Positions 28,078 to 37,210 are shown, counted from the first letter of the stretch. The stretch: DNA of 64,000 nt from Limoniibacter endophyticus (GCF_014652835.1 NZ_BMZO01000012.1:83031-147030), one strand, 5' to 3'. The notes: generated by a model from the letters alone, not told the origin. Program-made: numbers and translations.

Positions 28078-28406
28078 CTAATTTCTTGAAATTACTGGTG
28101 TTTTCGAAAGCTCTTTGAGCCCGCTTGTGCTGGAATTACGCTAGCACACGTCTGGCACAGTCCGCAAAATTGCTCTTTTCCGTCAAGGGCAGGTTATCGC
28201 GGTCCTGGCAGGCACCATATCAAAACTTCTCATTTAAACTTGGCCAAAGTCTTCCTGCTGTCGCTTGCTGGTCTGGAGGAAGCTTATTTCACCTGTCTGC
28301 TTGGCCGGATCGCGACGCCAGCCACCTGAGTTGCTTTTCCGCGCCTGCAACGAGTAAAATCCATTCGTGGCGCGACCTCTCAATGAGCATGTAACGGGAT
28401 AGACAT
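28078..28406. other. Gene-poor stretch after tRNA-Phe
   Basis: 329 bp between tRNA-Phe and the SGNH gene. A TTG-started frame at 28125-28394 (89 codons) has no recognisable family, Cys/Ser/Trp-rich composition and no ribosome site. No integrase, no repeat of the tRNA end and no strong hairpin were seen. Confidence 0.6.
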
Positions 28407-29039
28407 ATGAAAACGATTATGGCGTTCGGCGATAGCTTGACTTGGGGAACTAATCCCGTCGCAGGTGGACGCCATCTCTATGAGGACCGCTGGCCGTCCG
28501 CATTGGGCAGGGGGCTGGGGCAAGACTTTCGCATCATTCCAGAGGGACTGGGAGGGCGGACCACGGCCTTCGATGATCTCACTGCTGCCTTCGAACGCAA
28601 TGGTGCCCGCGCGCTACCTATGTTGCTCGCCACCCACTCACCGCTGGATTTGGTGATTATCATGTTGGGCGCCAACGATCTCAAGGCCTATATTAGCCCC
28701 ACCGCGCATGGCGCAGCCGCAGGCATGGCGCGGCTGGTCGAGATAGTTCGAAGCTTCCCTTACAGCTGGGGCATGCAGGCACCAAAGATCATGTTGGTAT
28801 CCCCGCCTCACCTGTGCAAGCGCGCGAATGGCGAAGGACCGCAATCCGGGCGGATCATCGCTGAATCTCTCAAACTTGCGGAAGGTTACAGGCTATTGGC
28901 CCAAGCGCAGGGTTGCAGCTTCTTTGATGCATCGACCGTAGCAACGGCAAGCGATGTCGATGGGGTCCACCTCGATGCTGCAAATACACGCGCCATTGGT
29001 ACAGCCCTGGTCGCTCCGGTTCGCGAGGCGCTGACCTGA
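28407..29039 (+). CDS. SGNH/GDSL-family esterase
   Basis: A 210-aa cytoplasmic hydrolase with the SGNH blocks: FGDSLTWG with Ser10 (block I), GGRT (Gly, block II), GAND (about 90-93, Asn, block III) and DGVHLD with the Asp/His pair (near 191-196, block V). It resembles the octameric arylesterase/acyltransferase group (MsAcT, Sinorhizobium Sm23). It may remove acyl groups from, or open lactones of, the substrate taken up by the adjacent transporter; that link is inference. No signal peptide. It converges with the GntR gene (4 bp between stops). Confidence 0.87.
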   Translation: MKTIMAFGDSLTWGTNPVAGGRHLYEDRWPSALGRGLGQDFRIIPEGLGGRTTAFDDLTAAFERNGARALPMLLATHSPLDLVIIMLGANDLKAYISPTAHGAAAGMARLVEIVRSFPYSWGMQAPKIMLVSPPHLCKRANGEGPQSGRIIAESLKLAEGYRLLAQAQGCSFFDASTVATASDVDGVHLDAANTRAIGTALVAPVREALT

Positions 29040-29043
29040 TCGT

Positions 29044-29754
29044 TCAGGCGCCCACAAACACGCGTCGTCTGGCGCTTTCGATGTGGGCGCGCATGGATGA
29101 TCGTGCCTGCTCGGCATCGCCGGTGGCGATAGCATCAACAATGAGTTTGTGCTCTTCGTACACGAGGGCGGTTCGGCCGACTGTGGAATGCGAGAGCGTG
29201 CGCGCTATTTTGGTTCCGACATGCAGTGCAACTGTTGCTGCTTTCACCGATGAGAAATAGTAGCTGTTCTCCGTGGCTTCGGCGACCGCCACATGGAACG
29301 CGATATCGTCCTCGGCAGGGATGTCCTTCATCTCCAAGGCGGCAACCCGCAGTTTTTCGACGATTGCGAGGATTTCCGTGATCTTGGCCCGTGATTGTCT
29401 TTGGGCTGCGACATAAGCCGCTTCTCCTTCTACCCCCACCCGGAACTCGTAGCAGCGTTGCAGATCTGCGATGCTTCCGGGTTCGGCAAACTCGATCACC
29501 GAACGGCTGGGCACGCTGATAACGCGTGTGCCAGCCCCTTGCCGGCTTTCAATCAGTCCATCGATCCGCAGCCGGAGCATCGCTTCGCGTACGACGGGTC
29601 GCGATACGCCGAACTGCACTGCCAACTCAACTTCGCTGGGAAGCTTGGTGCCCACAGGCCAGTCGCCTGCGCTGATCGACTTGTAGATACGCTCGTAAAT
29701 CCCGTCGCTCAGCGAACCGGGGGCGCTTCGATGACCATCGAACTGTCCTGACAT
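29044..29754 (-). CDS. GntR/FadR-family (FCD) transcriptional regulator
   Basis: A 236-aa regulator: winged helix (about 15-80, LPSEVELAVQFGVSRPVVREAMLRL) and an FCD ligand domain (about 90-225) with the metal-binding residues in DDIAFHVAVAEATENSYY and EEHKLIVDAI. FCD regulators typically sense hexuronates, gluconate-type acids or organic acids. It is divergent from the tctC-like gene, and a perfect family operator lies between them, so it likely controls the transport/catabolic unit. Confidence 0.92.
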   Translation of the reverse strand: MSGQFDGHRSAPGSLSDGIYERIYKSISAGDWPVGTKLPSEVELAVQFGVSRPVVREAMLRLRIDGLIESRQGAGTRVISVPSRSVIEFAEPGSIADLQRCYEFRVGVEGEAAYVAAQRQSRAKITEILAIVEKLRVAALEMKDIPAEDDIAFHVAVAEATENSYYFSSVKAATVALHVGTKIARTLSHSTVGRTALVYEEHKLIVDAIATGDAEQARSSMRAHIESARRRVFVGA

Positions 29755-29857
29755 GACGCCTCCTTCTATGTGAGCGGCTCATTACGGCATCAGTATATCA
29801 CATCGATGGAACTCGGCTGCAAGACGCCCTCACGCGAAAGGTATATCAACTTTATAT

Positions 29858-29868
29858 TGGTAAGACCA
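29858..29868. promoter_or_regulatory. FadR/GntR-type operator
   Basis: TGGTAAGACCA matches the FadR-subfamily consensus TnGTnnnACnA in every fixed position. It lies between the divergent GntR gene and the transporter operon, 104 bp from the gntR start and 160 bp from tctC, and touches the promoter below, so the bound regulator would block it. Confidence 0.75.
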
Positions 29869-29898
29869 TTGACATCGGCCACTATGCGCTCGTACAAA
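29869..29898 (+). promoter_or_regulatory. Promoter of the TctCBA/sugar-acid operon
   Basis: A perfect -35 TTGACA (29869-29874), an 18-bp spacer and TACAAA (29893-29898). It starts immediately after the operator and points at the transporter genes about 130 bp downstream. Confidence 0.6.
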
Positions 29899-30027
29899 TT
29901 GCCTCGGGTTGGAGGACCTACCGACATCTGAGATCGATCCCAAAAAGGGATTGGCCCCCGCATCGTTTCTTGCGGATGGAAAACTGTGCCCAAGCCATGT
30001 TGACGAGATGTCCCTGAGGAGGAATTG

Positions 30028-30966
30028 ATGTTGAAACTGCTGAAAACGCTGCTTTGCGCAGCTCTGCCTTTTGTGCCGCAAGCGGCACTCGCACAGGTTG
30101 ATTATCCGACCGAGTCCGTTCGGATCATTGTTCCTGCCAATCCGGGGGGTGGCACCGACGCCGCTGCTCGCATCTTTGCCGAGTATTTCCAGCGTAATTC
30201 TGACGCTGTAACGGCCGTGGTCAACCAGGCCGCCGGTGGCGGCGTCGTGGCTGCACAGACAGTTGGGACAGCAAGCCCGGATGGGGCGACGCTGCTTTTC
30301 TTCCATGCCGCGTTCCACACCGCTAATCTCTCTGGCAATTCGCCGTTTAAGTGGGACCAGTTTACGCCTGTTGCTACAGTGACCGAGAGCAACGAGGTCT
30401 ATGCGGTGCGTGCGGATACGCCGTACGACACGCTTGACCAGTTGATCGAAGCAGCGAAAGCCAAACCAAATACGATGAGTATTGGCACTCAGCTCGGTGG
30501 CACGACGCAGGTAAAGGCGCAGGCACTCAACGTGGCAGCCGGTGAAACAATGCGGATCGTTGACGCTGGTACCGAATCCGACCGCGTGGCGGCTCTGCTG
30601 GGTAGCCAGGTCGACGTCATCTCGATGAGCGTGGGTAGCGCAAAGCAATATGTAGCGGCCGGGCAGATGAAGGCTTTGGCTGTGATGAACGAAGTGCCGG
30701 ATGTCACCGCACCGGAAATTCCGACGACCATCTCGCAGGGCATCGATATTTCGCTTCCTCTGGTTCAGACCGTTTATGGGCCGAAGGATATGGATCCTGC
30801 TGCGATTGCCGCTATCGAAGCGCTTATTGCCCAGATGGGTGAGGATCCCGAATTCAAGGCGCTCGTTGAAAAGCAAGGCCAGACGCTGGCACTCCGCGAC
30901 GCTGCGGCCACGGCGGAGTTCTTGGACACCGAATATGCCACGATGCAGAGCTATTTCGCCAACTGA
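30028..30966 (+). CDS. Tripartite tricarboxylate transporter substrate-binding protein (TctC/Bug)
   Basis: Periplasmic binding protein of 312 aa with a Sec signal peptide (cleavage after ALAQ, near 23). It has the Bug/TctC pattern PTESVRIIVPANPGGGTDAAAR (about 27-48), a carboxylate-gripping region, and GTQLGGTTQ/VDVISM later. ATG 30028 follows GAGGAGGAA. TTT binding proteins capture organic acids such as citrate, tartrate or sugar acids; the ligand here is unknown, but a sugar acid fits the downstream dehydratases. First gene of the operon. Confidence 0.9.
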   Translation: MLKLLKTLLCAALPFVPQAALAQVDYPTESVRIIVPANPGGGTDAAARIFAEYFQRNSDAVTAVVNQAAGGGVVAAQTVGTASPDGATLLFFHAAFHTANLSGNSPFKWDQFTPVATVTESNEVYAVRADTPYDTLDQLIEAAKAKPNTMSIGTQLGGTTQVKAQALNVAAGETMRIVDAGTESDRVAALLGSQVDVISMSVGSAKQYVAAGQMKALAVMNEVPDVTAPEIPTTISQGIDISLPLVQTVYGPKDMDPAAIAAIEALIAQMGEDPEFKALVEKQGQTLALRDAAATAEFLDTEYATMQSYFAN

Positions 30967-31017
30967 TGCAATAAGGGGCCAACACCAGCTGTTGGTCCCT
31001 GATGCAAGGGGAAAATA

Positions 31018-31527
31018 ATGTCTGAAGATCGGATGATTGGCGCGGTGCTTGCCGTTCTGGGTGTCGCAATGGCGGCTTACAGCATGACTATACCTGCACC
31101 GTTTGCATCAAGTGGTGATCTGGGGCCGGCGGTTCTGCCACAGGTACTCGGGGGGCTTCTGGCCGTATTGGGCCTCATATTGGCGCTCCGCCGGCCCAAG
31201 GCAGAATTGTTGGAAACAGCTGAGCGGGACCAAGGCGAGCAAGAAGAGGCTCCTGCAGACGATCAGATCATACGTATCGCCGCCCCGAGCCGCACTCGAC
31301 AGATCTTGCTTGGCGTCTCTTTTGTCGCCTTTATCGCCTTGTTCGAGAGATTGGGCTTTACGCTCTCCACGGTGCTTTTTCTGATCGCCGCCATGATGCT
31401 GCTGGGCCCATTCAGCCGTATCCACCTGCTGCGGGCCTCGCTTCTTTCAATTAGCGTCTCCCTAGCCGTCGGATATGTTCTCAACGGCCTTCTAGGTCTG
31501 ACAATTCCCGGTGTCTGGATCGGTTGA
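31018..31527 (+). CDS. Tripartite tricarboxylate transporter small membrane subunit (TctB)
   Basis: A 169-aa integral membrane protein with four hydrophobic helices (about 5-25, 37-58, 98-118 and 121-160 containing a paired helix region) and the TctB-style GDLGPAVLPQVLGGLLAVLG (about 33-52). Between helices two and three is a charged loop (QGEQEEAPADDQ). It pairs with TctA to form the membrane part of the TTT transporter. Its end is close to and slightly upstream of tctA (12 bp). Confidence 0.85.
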   Translation: MSEDRMIGAVLAVLGVAMAAYSMTIPAPFASSGDLGPAVLPQVLGGLLAVLGLILALRRPKAELLETAERDQGEQEEAPADDQIIRIAAPSRTRQILLGVSFVAFIALFERLGFTLSTVLFLIAAMMLLGPFSRIHLLRASLLSISVSLAVGYVLNGLLGLTIPGVWIG

Positions 31528-31538
31528 CGGAGCGCTTC

Positions 31539-33026
31539 ATGTTCGATCATTTTCTTTCCAGCTTTGGCATTTTGCTCGAATTGAACACTCTGGCGCTGAT
31601 GGCTCTGGGCGTCTGCATCGGCTTGATCTTTGGAGCGCTGCCCGGCCTTTCGGCGACCATGGCTCTGGCGCTGCTGCTACCTCTGACCTTCGCCATGGAG
31701 CCGAATACCGGCATCGCCATGTTGGTCGGTACCTACATCGGCGGCGTCTCGGGCGGGCTTGTAGCGGCAACGCTGCTGCGCATTCCAGGCACGCCTTCTT
31801 CCATCGCCACAACGTTTGATGCCTATCCGCTGGCGCAGAAAGGATATCCGATCAAGGCTCTGGCAACCGGCATGGTGGCTAGTGCTGTCGGCGGTATGCT
31901 CGGGCTGATCGTGCTTGTGGCCTTCGCGCCGGTCATTGCGCGTTATGCCATCCAGTTCGGCCCCGCCGAATACACCGCACTTACAGTTGCCGCACTGATG
32001 CTAGTGATCGTTCTATCGGAAACCGACATCGTCAAAGGGCTGCTTTCAGCCGTCATAGGCCTGTCCTTGGCAACCGTTGGTTTTGCACCAATCGGAGGAA
32101 CCTCACGGTTTACCTTTGGCAATGTCGATCTGATGGCGGGTATTGGCATCATCCCGTTCATGGTCGGCTTGTTTGCAGTCTCGCAGCTGTTGCGCGACGG
32201 CACCTCAGCCACCGTGTCCATGCGGAGTGGCAAGAAGTTGATCGGCAAGGGGATCAAGGCCGCCGAATTCATAGCCAATATCCCCAACATGCTGCGATCG
32301 GCCGCCATTGGCATTGGCATTGGCGTTCTACCCGGAATCGGCGGCTCAGCCGCCAATCTGGTGGCGTATGGCGCTGCGCGGTCTGCAGCAAAGAAACCGG
32401 AGGAGTTCGGTAAGGGGAGTGTTGCGGGTATCTACGCCCCGGAATCCGCAAACAACGCTGCTGTCGGTGGCGCCTTGCTTCCACTACTGACCCTGGGCAT
32501 TCCTGGAGACGGCGTTACCGCTATCATGATCGGTGGTTTTACCATCCACGGCCTGCAACCTGGGCCGATGCTGTTCCAGACTAGCCCGGATCTGATCGCC
32601 ATGATCTATGCGGCCTTCTTTCTGGCGACGATCATGCTCTTGGCTATCCAGCTTGGCACAATTCGGCTGTTCCCGAAGGTGCTGATGGTGCCGCGCCACT
32701 ATCTGCTGCCCATTCTGGCATTGTTAATGGTCGTTGGCGTCTACGCCTCTGAATATCGCACCTTCGAATTATGGCTCATGCTTGGCTTCGGTATTCTCGG
32801 CTATGGCATGGAGAAATATCGTTTTCCGCTGGGACCCGCGGTGCTGGGTTTCGTGCTGGGGACAATCTTGGAAACCAACTTCCGCCGGGCGCTGATGTTT
32901 GCGGACGGGGACTGGAGCACCTTCGTCACGCGACCGATCTCCGCAGGTTTGTTTGCCCTCGCGACATTGTTCTTCGTCTTCAGCGTCTGGAGCGCCGTAC
33001 GCGTGCGGCGCAAACATGCAGCATGA
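31539..33026 (+). CDS. Tripartite tricarboxylate transporter large membrane subunit (TctA)
   Basis: A 495-aa protein with about twelve membrane helices, the substrate-translocating subunit driven by the ion gradient. Family signatures: GALPGLSATMALALLLPLTF (about 29-48) and LGIPGDGVTAIMIGG (about 323-337), the repeated PG-rich motifs of TctA. ATG 31539 with GGAG six bases upstream is preferred over the TTG at 31524 that overlaps tctB. Completes a full TctCBA set. Confidence 0.93.
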   Translation: MFDHFLSSFGILLELNTLALMALGVCIGLIFGALPGLSATMALALLLPLTFAMEPNTGIAMLVGTYIGGVSGGLVAATLLRIPGTPSSIATTFDAYPLAQKGYPIKALATGMVASAVGGMLGLIVLVAFAPVIARYAIQFGPAEYTALTVAALMLVIVLSETDIVKGLLSAVIGLSLATVGFAPIGGTSRFTFGNVDLMAGIGIIPFMVGLFAVSQLLRDGTSATVSMRSGKKLIGKGIKAAEFIANIPNMLRSAAIGIGIGVLPGIGGSAANLVAYGAARSAAKKPEEFGKGSVAGIYAPESANNAAVGGALLPLLTLGIPGDGVTAIMIGGFTIHGLQPGPMLFQTSPDLIAMIYAAFFLATIMLLAIQLGTIRLFPKVLMVPRHYLLPILALLMVVGVYASEYRTFELWLMLGFGILGYGMEKYRFPLGPAVLGFVLGTILETNFRRALMFADGDWSTFVTRPISAGLFALATLFFVFSVWSAVRVRRKHAA

Positions 33027-33110
33027 CCTGAATCTGCGCCAGTGGGCTTTGCCCCGTTTCAATCCTGCTTAACGTTCCGCGGAAAACGCGGAAGCAAACC
33101 GGAATATCAT

Positions 33111-34274
33111 ATGAAAATTTCTTCCATCACCTTGACCCCCATCCAGACCCACCGCCGTACCGGGTCGATCAGCTCGCATCTTATTCTTCAGCTACATACG
33201 GACGAGGGGCTGACGGGGATTGGCGAGATCTCCGATCTGGACTGCTATCGGATGTATATGCCGGATGTGGATGCGGTGCGGTTGGGCATAGAGAAGATCG
33301 TTCTTGGCCGCGACCCGTTTGCCATTCAGGCTATCCATACGGAAATGGCGCAGTATCTGCATAATTATTTTGTATCTGCACCGAGCTATCCGCCGTTTAC
33401 GCCGGCGTCCCAGATCGCCGCAGGCATCGACATGGCTTGTTACGATCTTGTGGGTAGGGCGCTGAATACTCCCGTCTACAACCTTCTCGGTGGCAAGAGC
33501 CGTGATGCGATGGAGATTTGCTACCCGCTGTTTCAGGTCAAAGCCGAGGAAGATTACGACAAGAACCTTGGCTATATTGCCGAGCTGCTGGGCCAGGGCA
33601 TATCTCGCTTCCGCTACTATGTAGGCGTCGATTTCAAGAAGGATGAGAAATTCCTTGCAGCCGTTCGTGATCGTTTCGGCGACCGCGTGATGCTCAAGGC
33701 GCTGGATTTTCAGGCGCGTCATTACTGGAAAGACACCCTTCGGGCCTATGATCGTCTGAAGCAGTTTGGCTTCGAACTGATCGAAAGCCCGAGCTGGCGG
33801 GAAGATTTCGATGGAATGTCGGAGTTGCGCCGCCGTGTCGATGTAGAAATATCGGAACATTGCTCGTCCGCCACGCAAGCTATGCAGATGATCCGCGCCG
33901 GTGCCTGCGATGTGTTCAATATTACCGTAAATTCCGGCGGATTGCTTCAGGTTAAGAAGCTGATGGCGCTGGCCGAACTGGCTGGGATACGGGTTCTTAT
34001 CGGCACCACCCAGGAACTCAGCATCGGGAGCGCCGCTCATGCTCATCTTGGCGCTTCGGTGCCGGACCTTCACGTCGCCTCCGACACCGTGGGGCCGCTT
34101 CTCTATGTTGAGGATGTGGTGAAAGAGCGCATCCGGTTTGAAGGCAACAGGCTGATTGTACCTACTGGTCCCGGTCTTGGCATGGAGCTCGATCATGACG
34201 CGCTGGAAAGTCTGCGGGCGCCTCTGGTCGAATGGGATCTTGCGGCTCATGGCGCTGGCTACCTGTCACATTGA
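33111..34274 (+). CDS. Enolase-superfamily enzyme (mandelate racemase/muconate lactonizing-like)
   Basis: A 387-aa two-domain enolase-superfamily protein: N-terminal capping domain (1-125) and TIM barrel. Three acidic metal ligands are in place: Asp199 (LKALDFQA), Glu225 (LIESPS) and Glu249 (EISEHC). The usual KxK acid/base pair at the end of the second barrel strand is replaced: the aligned motif reads Arg168-Tyr-Tyr170-Val-Gly. It may thus act as an acid-sugar dehydratase or an unusual epimerase rather than a classical mandelate racemase or muconate cycloisomerase. It follows tctA by 84 bp. Confidence 0.82.
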   Translation: MKISSITLTPIQTHRRTGSISSHLILQLHTDEGLTGIGEISDLDCYRMYMPDVDAVRLGIEKIVLGRDPFAIQAIHTEMAQYLHNYFVSAPSYPPFTPASQIAAGIDMACYDLVGRALNTPVYNLLGGKSRDAMEICYPLFQVKAEEDYDKNLGYIAELLGQGISRFRYYVGVDFKKDEKFLAAVRDRFGDRVMLKALDFQARHYWKDTLRAYDRLKQFGFELIESPSWREDFDGMSELRRRVDVEISEHCSSATQAMQMIRAGACDVFNITVNSGGLLQVKKLMALAELAGIRVLIGTTQELSIGSAAHAHLGASVPDLHVASDTVGPLLYVEDVVKERIRFEGNRLIVPTGPGLGMELDHDALESLRAPLVEWDLAAHGAGYLSH

Positions 34275-34320
34275 CGGTGATGCTTCTCCTGAACCGCTAT
34301 AGCTTGCAGATAGGTCGCCA

Positions 34321-36060
34321 ATGACATCGAACAGAAAATCCCCCCACGAACTTCGCAGTGCCCGCTGGCTTGGACCGGATGACCTGCGCAGTTTCGGCCA
34401 CCGTTCACGATTGATGCAGCTTGGTTATTCCGAAGCTGATTTCATGCACAAGCCGCTGATTGGCGTGCTGAATACGTGGTCTGAACTCAATCCCTGTCAC
34501 TCCCACTTTCGCGAACGCGCGCAGGATGTGAAGCGTGGCGTAGCGCAGGCGGGGGGCTTCGCCGTTGAGATGCCGTCAATATCCGTGGATGAGAGCTTCA
34601 CCAAACCCACCTCCATGCTTTACCGCAACATGCTGGCTATGGAAGCCGAAGAGATGATCAGATCTCATCCCTTCGACGGAGTGGTGCTGATGGGTGGTTG
34701 TGACAAGACCACTCCAGGTCTGGTGATGGGTGCCTTAAGCGCTGGCGTACCATTCATCTATCTGCCGGCTGGTCCCATGCTGCGTGGACATTATGCGGGC
34801 AAGGTGCTGGGATCCGGTTCGGATGCCTGGAAATACTGGGACGAGCGACGTGCCGGCAATATTTCCGATGCAGAATGGCTTGGTATTCAGGGTGGCATTG
34901 CGCGATCGGCAGGCGTCTGTATGACCATGGGCACCGCCTCGACCATGACCGCCATTGCCGAAGCAATGGGGCTGACACTGCCCGGCGCCTCTTCCATTCC
35001 GGCCGTGGACTCCGGTCATCAGCGAATGTCCGCCGATTGCGGTCGTCGTGTCGTTGATATGGCATGGGAGGGTTTAACGCCCGACAAGATCGTCACAGCC
35101 TCCGCGGTACACAATGCCGCCATCGTTGCCATGGCCACGGGATGCTCCACCAATGCGGTCGTCCATCTGATCGCGATTGCGCGCCGCGCCGGTGTCGCGC
35201 TGGATCTCGACATGCTGGACGAGCTCGGTCGCACCACTCCGCTGATTGCCAATGTCCGCCCTTCGGGCAAGGACTATCTCATGGAGGACTTCTTCTACGC
35301 AGGCGGTCTGCGTGCCCTGATGAAGCAGATCGACGCGCGTCTCGATACGTCGTGCCTGACGGTGACCGGCAAGACGCTGGGCGAATGCCTGGAGGGAGCC
35401 GAGGTTTATAATGACGATGTCATTCGCCCGCTATCGAACCCTGTCTATGCAGAAGGTTCGCTCGCGGTGCTGCGCGGTAATCTGTGTCCGGACGGCGCGG
35501 TGATCAAGCCGGCAGCCTGTGATCCTAAGTTCCATGTCCATCAGGGCCCGGCTCTTGTTTATGACAGCTATGCTGAAATGAAGAAGGCCGTTGAGGACGA
35601 AAACTTGGCCGTGACGCCGGACCATGTTTTGGTGCTCCGCAATGCCGGGCCTCAGGGTGGTCCCGGAATGCCTGAATGGGGCATGCTCCCCATTCCGAAA
35701 GCCCTGATCAAACAAGGGCATCGCGACATGCTGCGCATCTCGGACGCGCGGATGTCGGGGACCTCCTATGGCGCATGCGTACTGCATGTTGCGCCGGAAG
35801 GCTTCGTGGGCGGACCGTTGGCCCTGCTGAAGACCGGCGACATTGTACGCCTCGATCTGCCAAATCGCAGGCTGGACATGCTTGTGGAAGAGGCGGAAAT
35901 CGCCCGCCGGCGCGAAGCCTGGGTCCCGCCCGCTCCGCATTTCGAGCGCGGATGGGGGTGGATGTTCTCCAAGCACGTTACCCAGGCTGACAAGGGCTGT
36001 GACTTTGACTTTCTGGAGCGCAGCTTTGGCCGCGCTGCCGGAGAACCCGATATCTATTGA
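34321..36060 (+). CDS. IlvD/EDD-family dehydratase, L-arabinonate dehydratase type
   Basis: A 579-aa dehydratase that removes water from sugar acids (aldonates), giving 2-keto-3-deoxy acids, with an Fe-S cluster and Mg. Cys59 (LNPCHSH), Cys127 (GGCDKTTPG) and Cys200 (AGVCMTMG) match the [2Fe-2S] ligands described for the Rhizobium L-arabinonate dehydratase, and length is the same; the catalytic serine lies in DARMSGTSYG near 479-480. This points to a pentonate/hexonate dehydratase rather than branched-chain IlvD, but the exact substrate is open. It ends 9 bp before the aldolase-family gene. Confidence 0.85.
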   Translation: MTSNRKSPHELRSARWLGPDDLRSFGHRSRLMQLGYSEADFMHKPLIGVLNTWSELNPCHSHFRERAQDVKRGVAQAGGFAVEMPSISVDESFTKPTSMLYRNMLAMEAEEMIRSHPFDGVVLMGGCDKTTPGLVMGALSAGVPFIYLPAGPMLRGHYAGKVLGSGSDAWKYWDERRAGNISDAEWLGIQGGIARSAGVCMTMGTASTMTAIAEAMGLTLPGASSIPAVDSGHQRMSADCGRRVVDMAWEGLTPDKIVTASAVHNAAIVAMATGCSTNAVVHLIAIARRAGVALDLDMLDELGRTTPLIANVRPSGKDYLMEDFFYAGGLRALMKQIDARLDTSCLTVTGKTLGECLEGAEVYNDDVIRPLSNPVYAEGSLAVLRGNLCPDGAVIKPAACDPKFHVHQGPALVYDSYAEMKKAVEDENLAVTPDHVLVLRNAGPQGGPGMPEWGMLPIPKALIKQGHRDMLRISDARMSGTSYGACVLHVAPEGFVGGPLALLKTGDIVRLDLPNRRLDMLVEEAEIARRREAWVPPAPHFERGWGWMFSKHVTQADKGCDFDFLERSFGRAAGEPDIY

Positions 36061-36069
36061 GGATTTTTC

Positions 36070-36966
36070 ATGACACTCACTCTTGACCAAGCCCTCGAGG
36101 GCATTTCCGGAATTCTTGTAACGCCCTATGACGATGCGGGCGACATCGCACCGCAAAAACTCGCGCCGATCATCGACCGGGCCCTCGGCGCTGGCATGCA
36201 CATGCCTGTGGTGAACGGCAATACGGGTGAATTCTATGCCCTGACGACCGACGAGGCCTGCACAATGGTACGGGAAGTGGTCGCCATGGTGGATGGCCGT
36301 GCACCGGTCCTGGCGGGTGTCGGTCGAGGTATTCGGGACGCCTGCCGTCTTGCGGAAGCTTCCGCCAAGGCAGGCGCTACGGCGTTGATGGTTCATCAGC
36401 CCCCGGATCCATTCGTTTCCCCCCGGGGCACAGTCGATTATCTTAAGGCCGTGTCTGACGCAGCCGGACTGCCCATGATGCTCTATCTGCGCAATGATAC
36501 GATCGGCACCAAGGCCATTGCCGAACTTTGCGCCGTCGAAGGTGTGAAGGGGGTGAAATGGGCAACGCCCAACCCGCTGAAATTGGCGGACGCCATCGCC
36601 GCCTGCGATCCCTCGATCGTATGGGTAGGTGGACTGGCTGAGGTTTGGGCTCCGCCCCTTTACGCAGTGGGCGCGCGGGGATTTACGTCCGGCCTCGTCA
36701 ATATTTGGCCGGAGCATTCGGTCGCAATCCATGCAGCTCTTGCCGCAGGAGATTACGCAGGCGCAAATGCCTTGATAGCAAGGATGAGTGACTTCGAGGC
36801 GGTCAGGGCAGAGGAACTCAACGGCACCAACGTGACTGGCGTGAAGGCAGCGCTTCAGGCCATTGGACAAAACTGCGGTCCGACCCGTCCCCCTTCCGCG
36901 TGGCCGCTGACAATGGCTCAACAAGAACGGTTGAACAGATTCCTGCGACAAATTCCAGAGATGTGA
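36070..36966 (+). CDS. DapA-family Schiff-base lyase (keto-deoxy-acid aldolase or dehydratase)
   Basis: A 298-aa TIM-barrel protein of the dihydrodipicolinate synthase/N-acetylneuraminate lyase family. The Schiff-base lysine is Lys163 (GVKWATPN) and the catalytic Tyr139 (MMLYLRN). In sugar-acid clusters such proteins are 2-keto-3-deoxy-gluconate/arabinonate aldolases or 2-keto-3-deoxy-arabinonate dehydratases. Here it directly follows the sugar-acid dehydratase (9-bp gap), so it most likely acts on that product. True lysine-pathway DapA is unlikely given the context. Confidence 0.83.
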   Translation: MTLTLDQALEGISGILVTPYDDAGDIAPQKLAPIIDRALGAGMHMPVVNGNTGEFYALTTDEACTMVREVVAMVDGRAPVLAGVGRGIRDACRLAEASAKAGATALMVHQPPDPFVSPRGTVDYLKAVSDAAGLPMMLYLRNDTIGTKAIAELCAVEGVKGVKWATPNPLKLADAIAACDPSIVWVGGLAEVWAPPLYAVGARGFTSGLVNIWPEHSVAIHAALAAGDYAGANALIARMSDFEAVRAEELNGTNVTGVKAALQAIGQNCGPTRPPSAWPLTMAQQERLNRFLRQIPEM

Positions 36967-37210
36967 GCCTATTGCTGCCGCTCCAATCTAGGTCCGCTCC
37001 AGATTGGCGAGAATTGAGTCGGTGCGCTTGACCAGTGTCAGAGAGCGTCAATGACAAACGTCTGGAAACGGGCGCTGCGTTGTGTCGCCTCTGACACAAG
37101 GCCGCGCTCCGTGTCAGATGTGATGCTGTCACGAGAATAGACAAAGCCATTTGATCGCCTCAGTTTAAGGAGTATCGTTGCCAGAAATGCATCACCCGTG
37201 GAGTGAGAAG

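Noticed and set aside
28125..28394. 89-codon frame after tRNA-Phe
   Set aside because: TTG start, no ribosome site, odd Cys/Trp/Ser composition and no family; treated as non-coding.
35431..36951. 506-codon open frame on the minus strand
   Set aside because: Lies fully antisense to the sugar-acid dehydratase and DapA-family genes, has no recognisable domain, and His/Arg-rich composition typical of shadow frames in GC-rich DNA.
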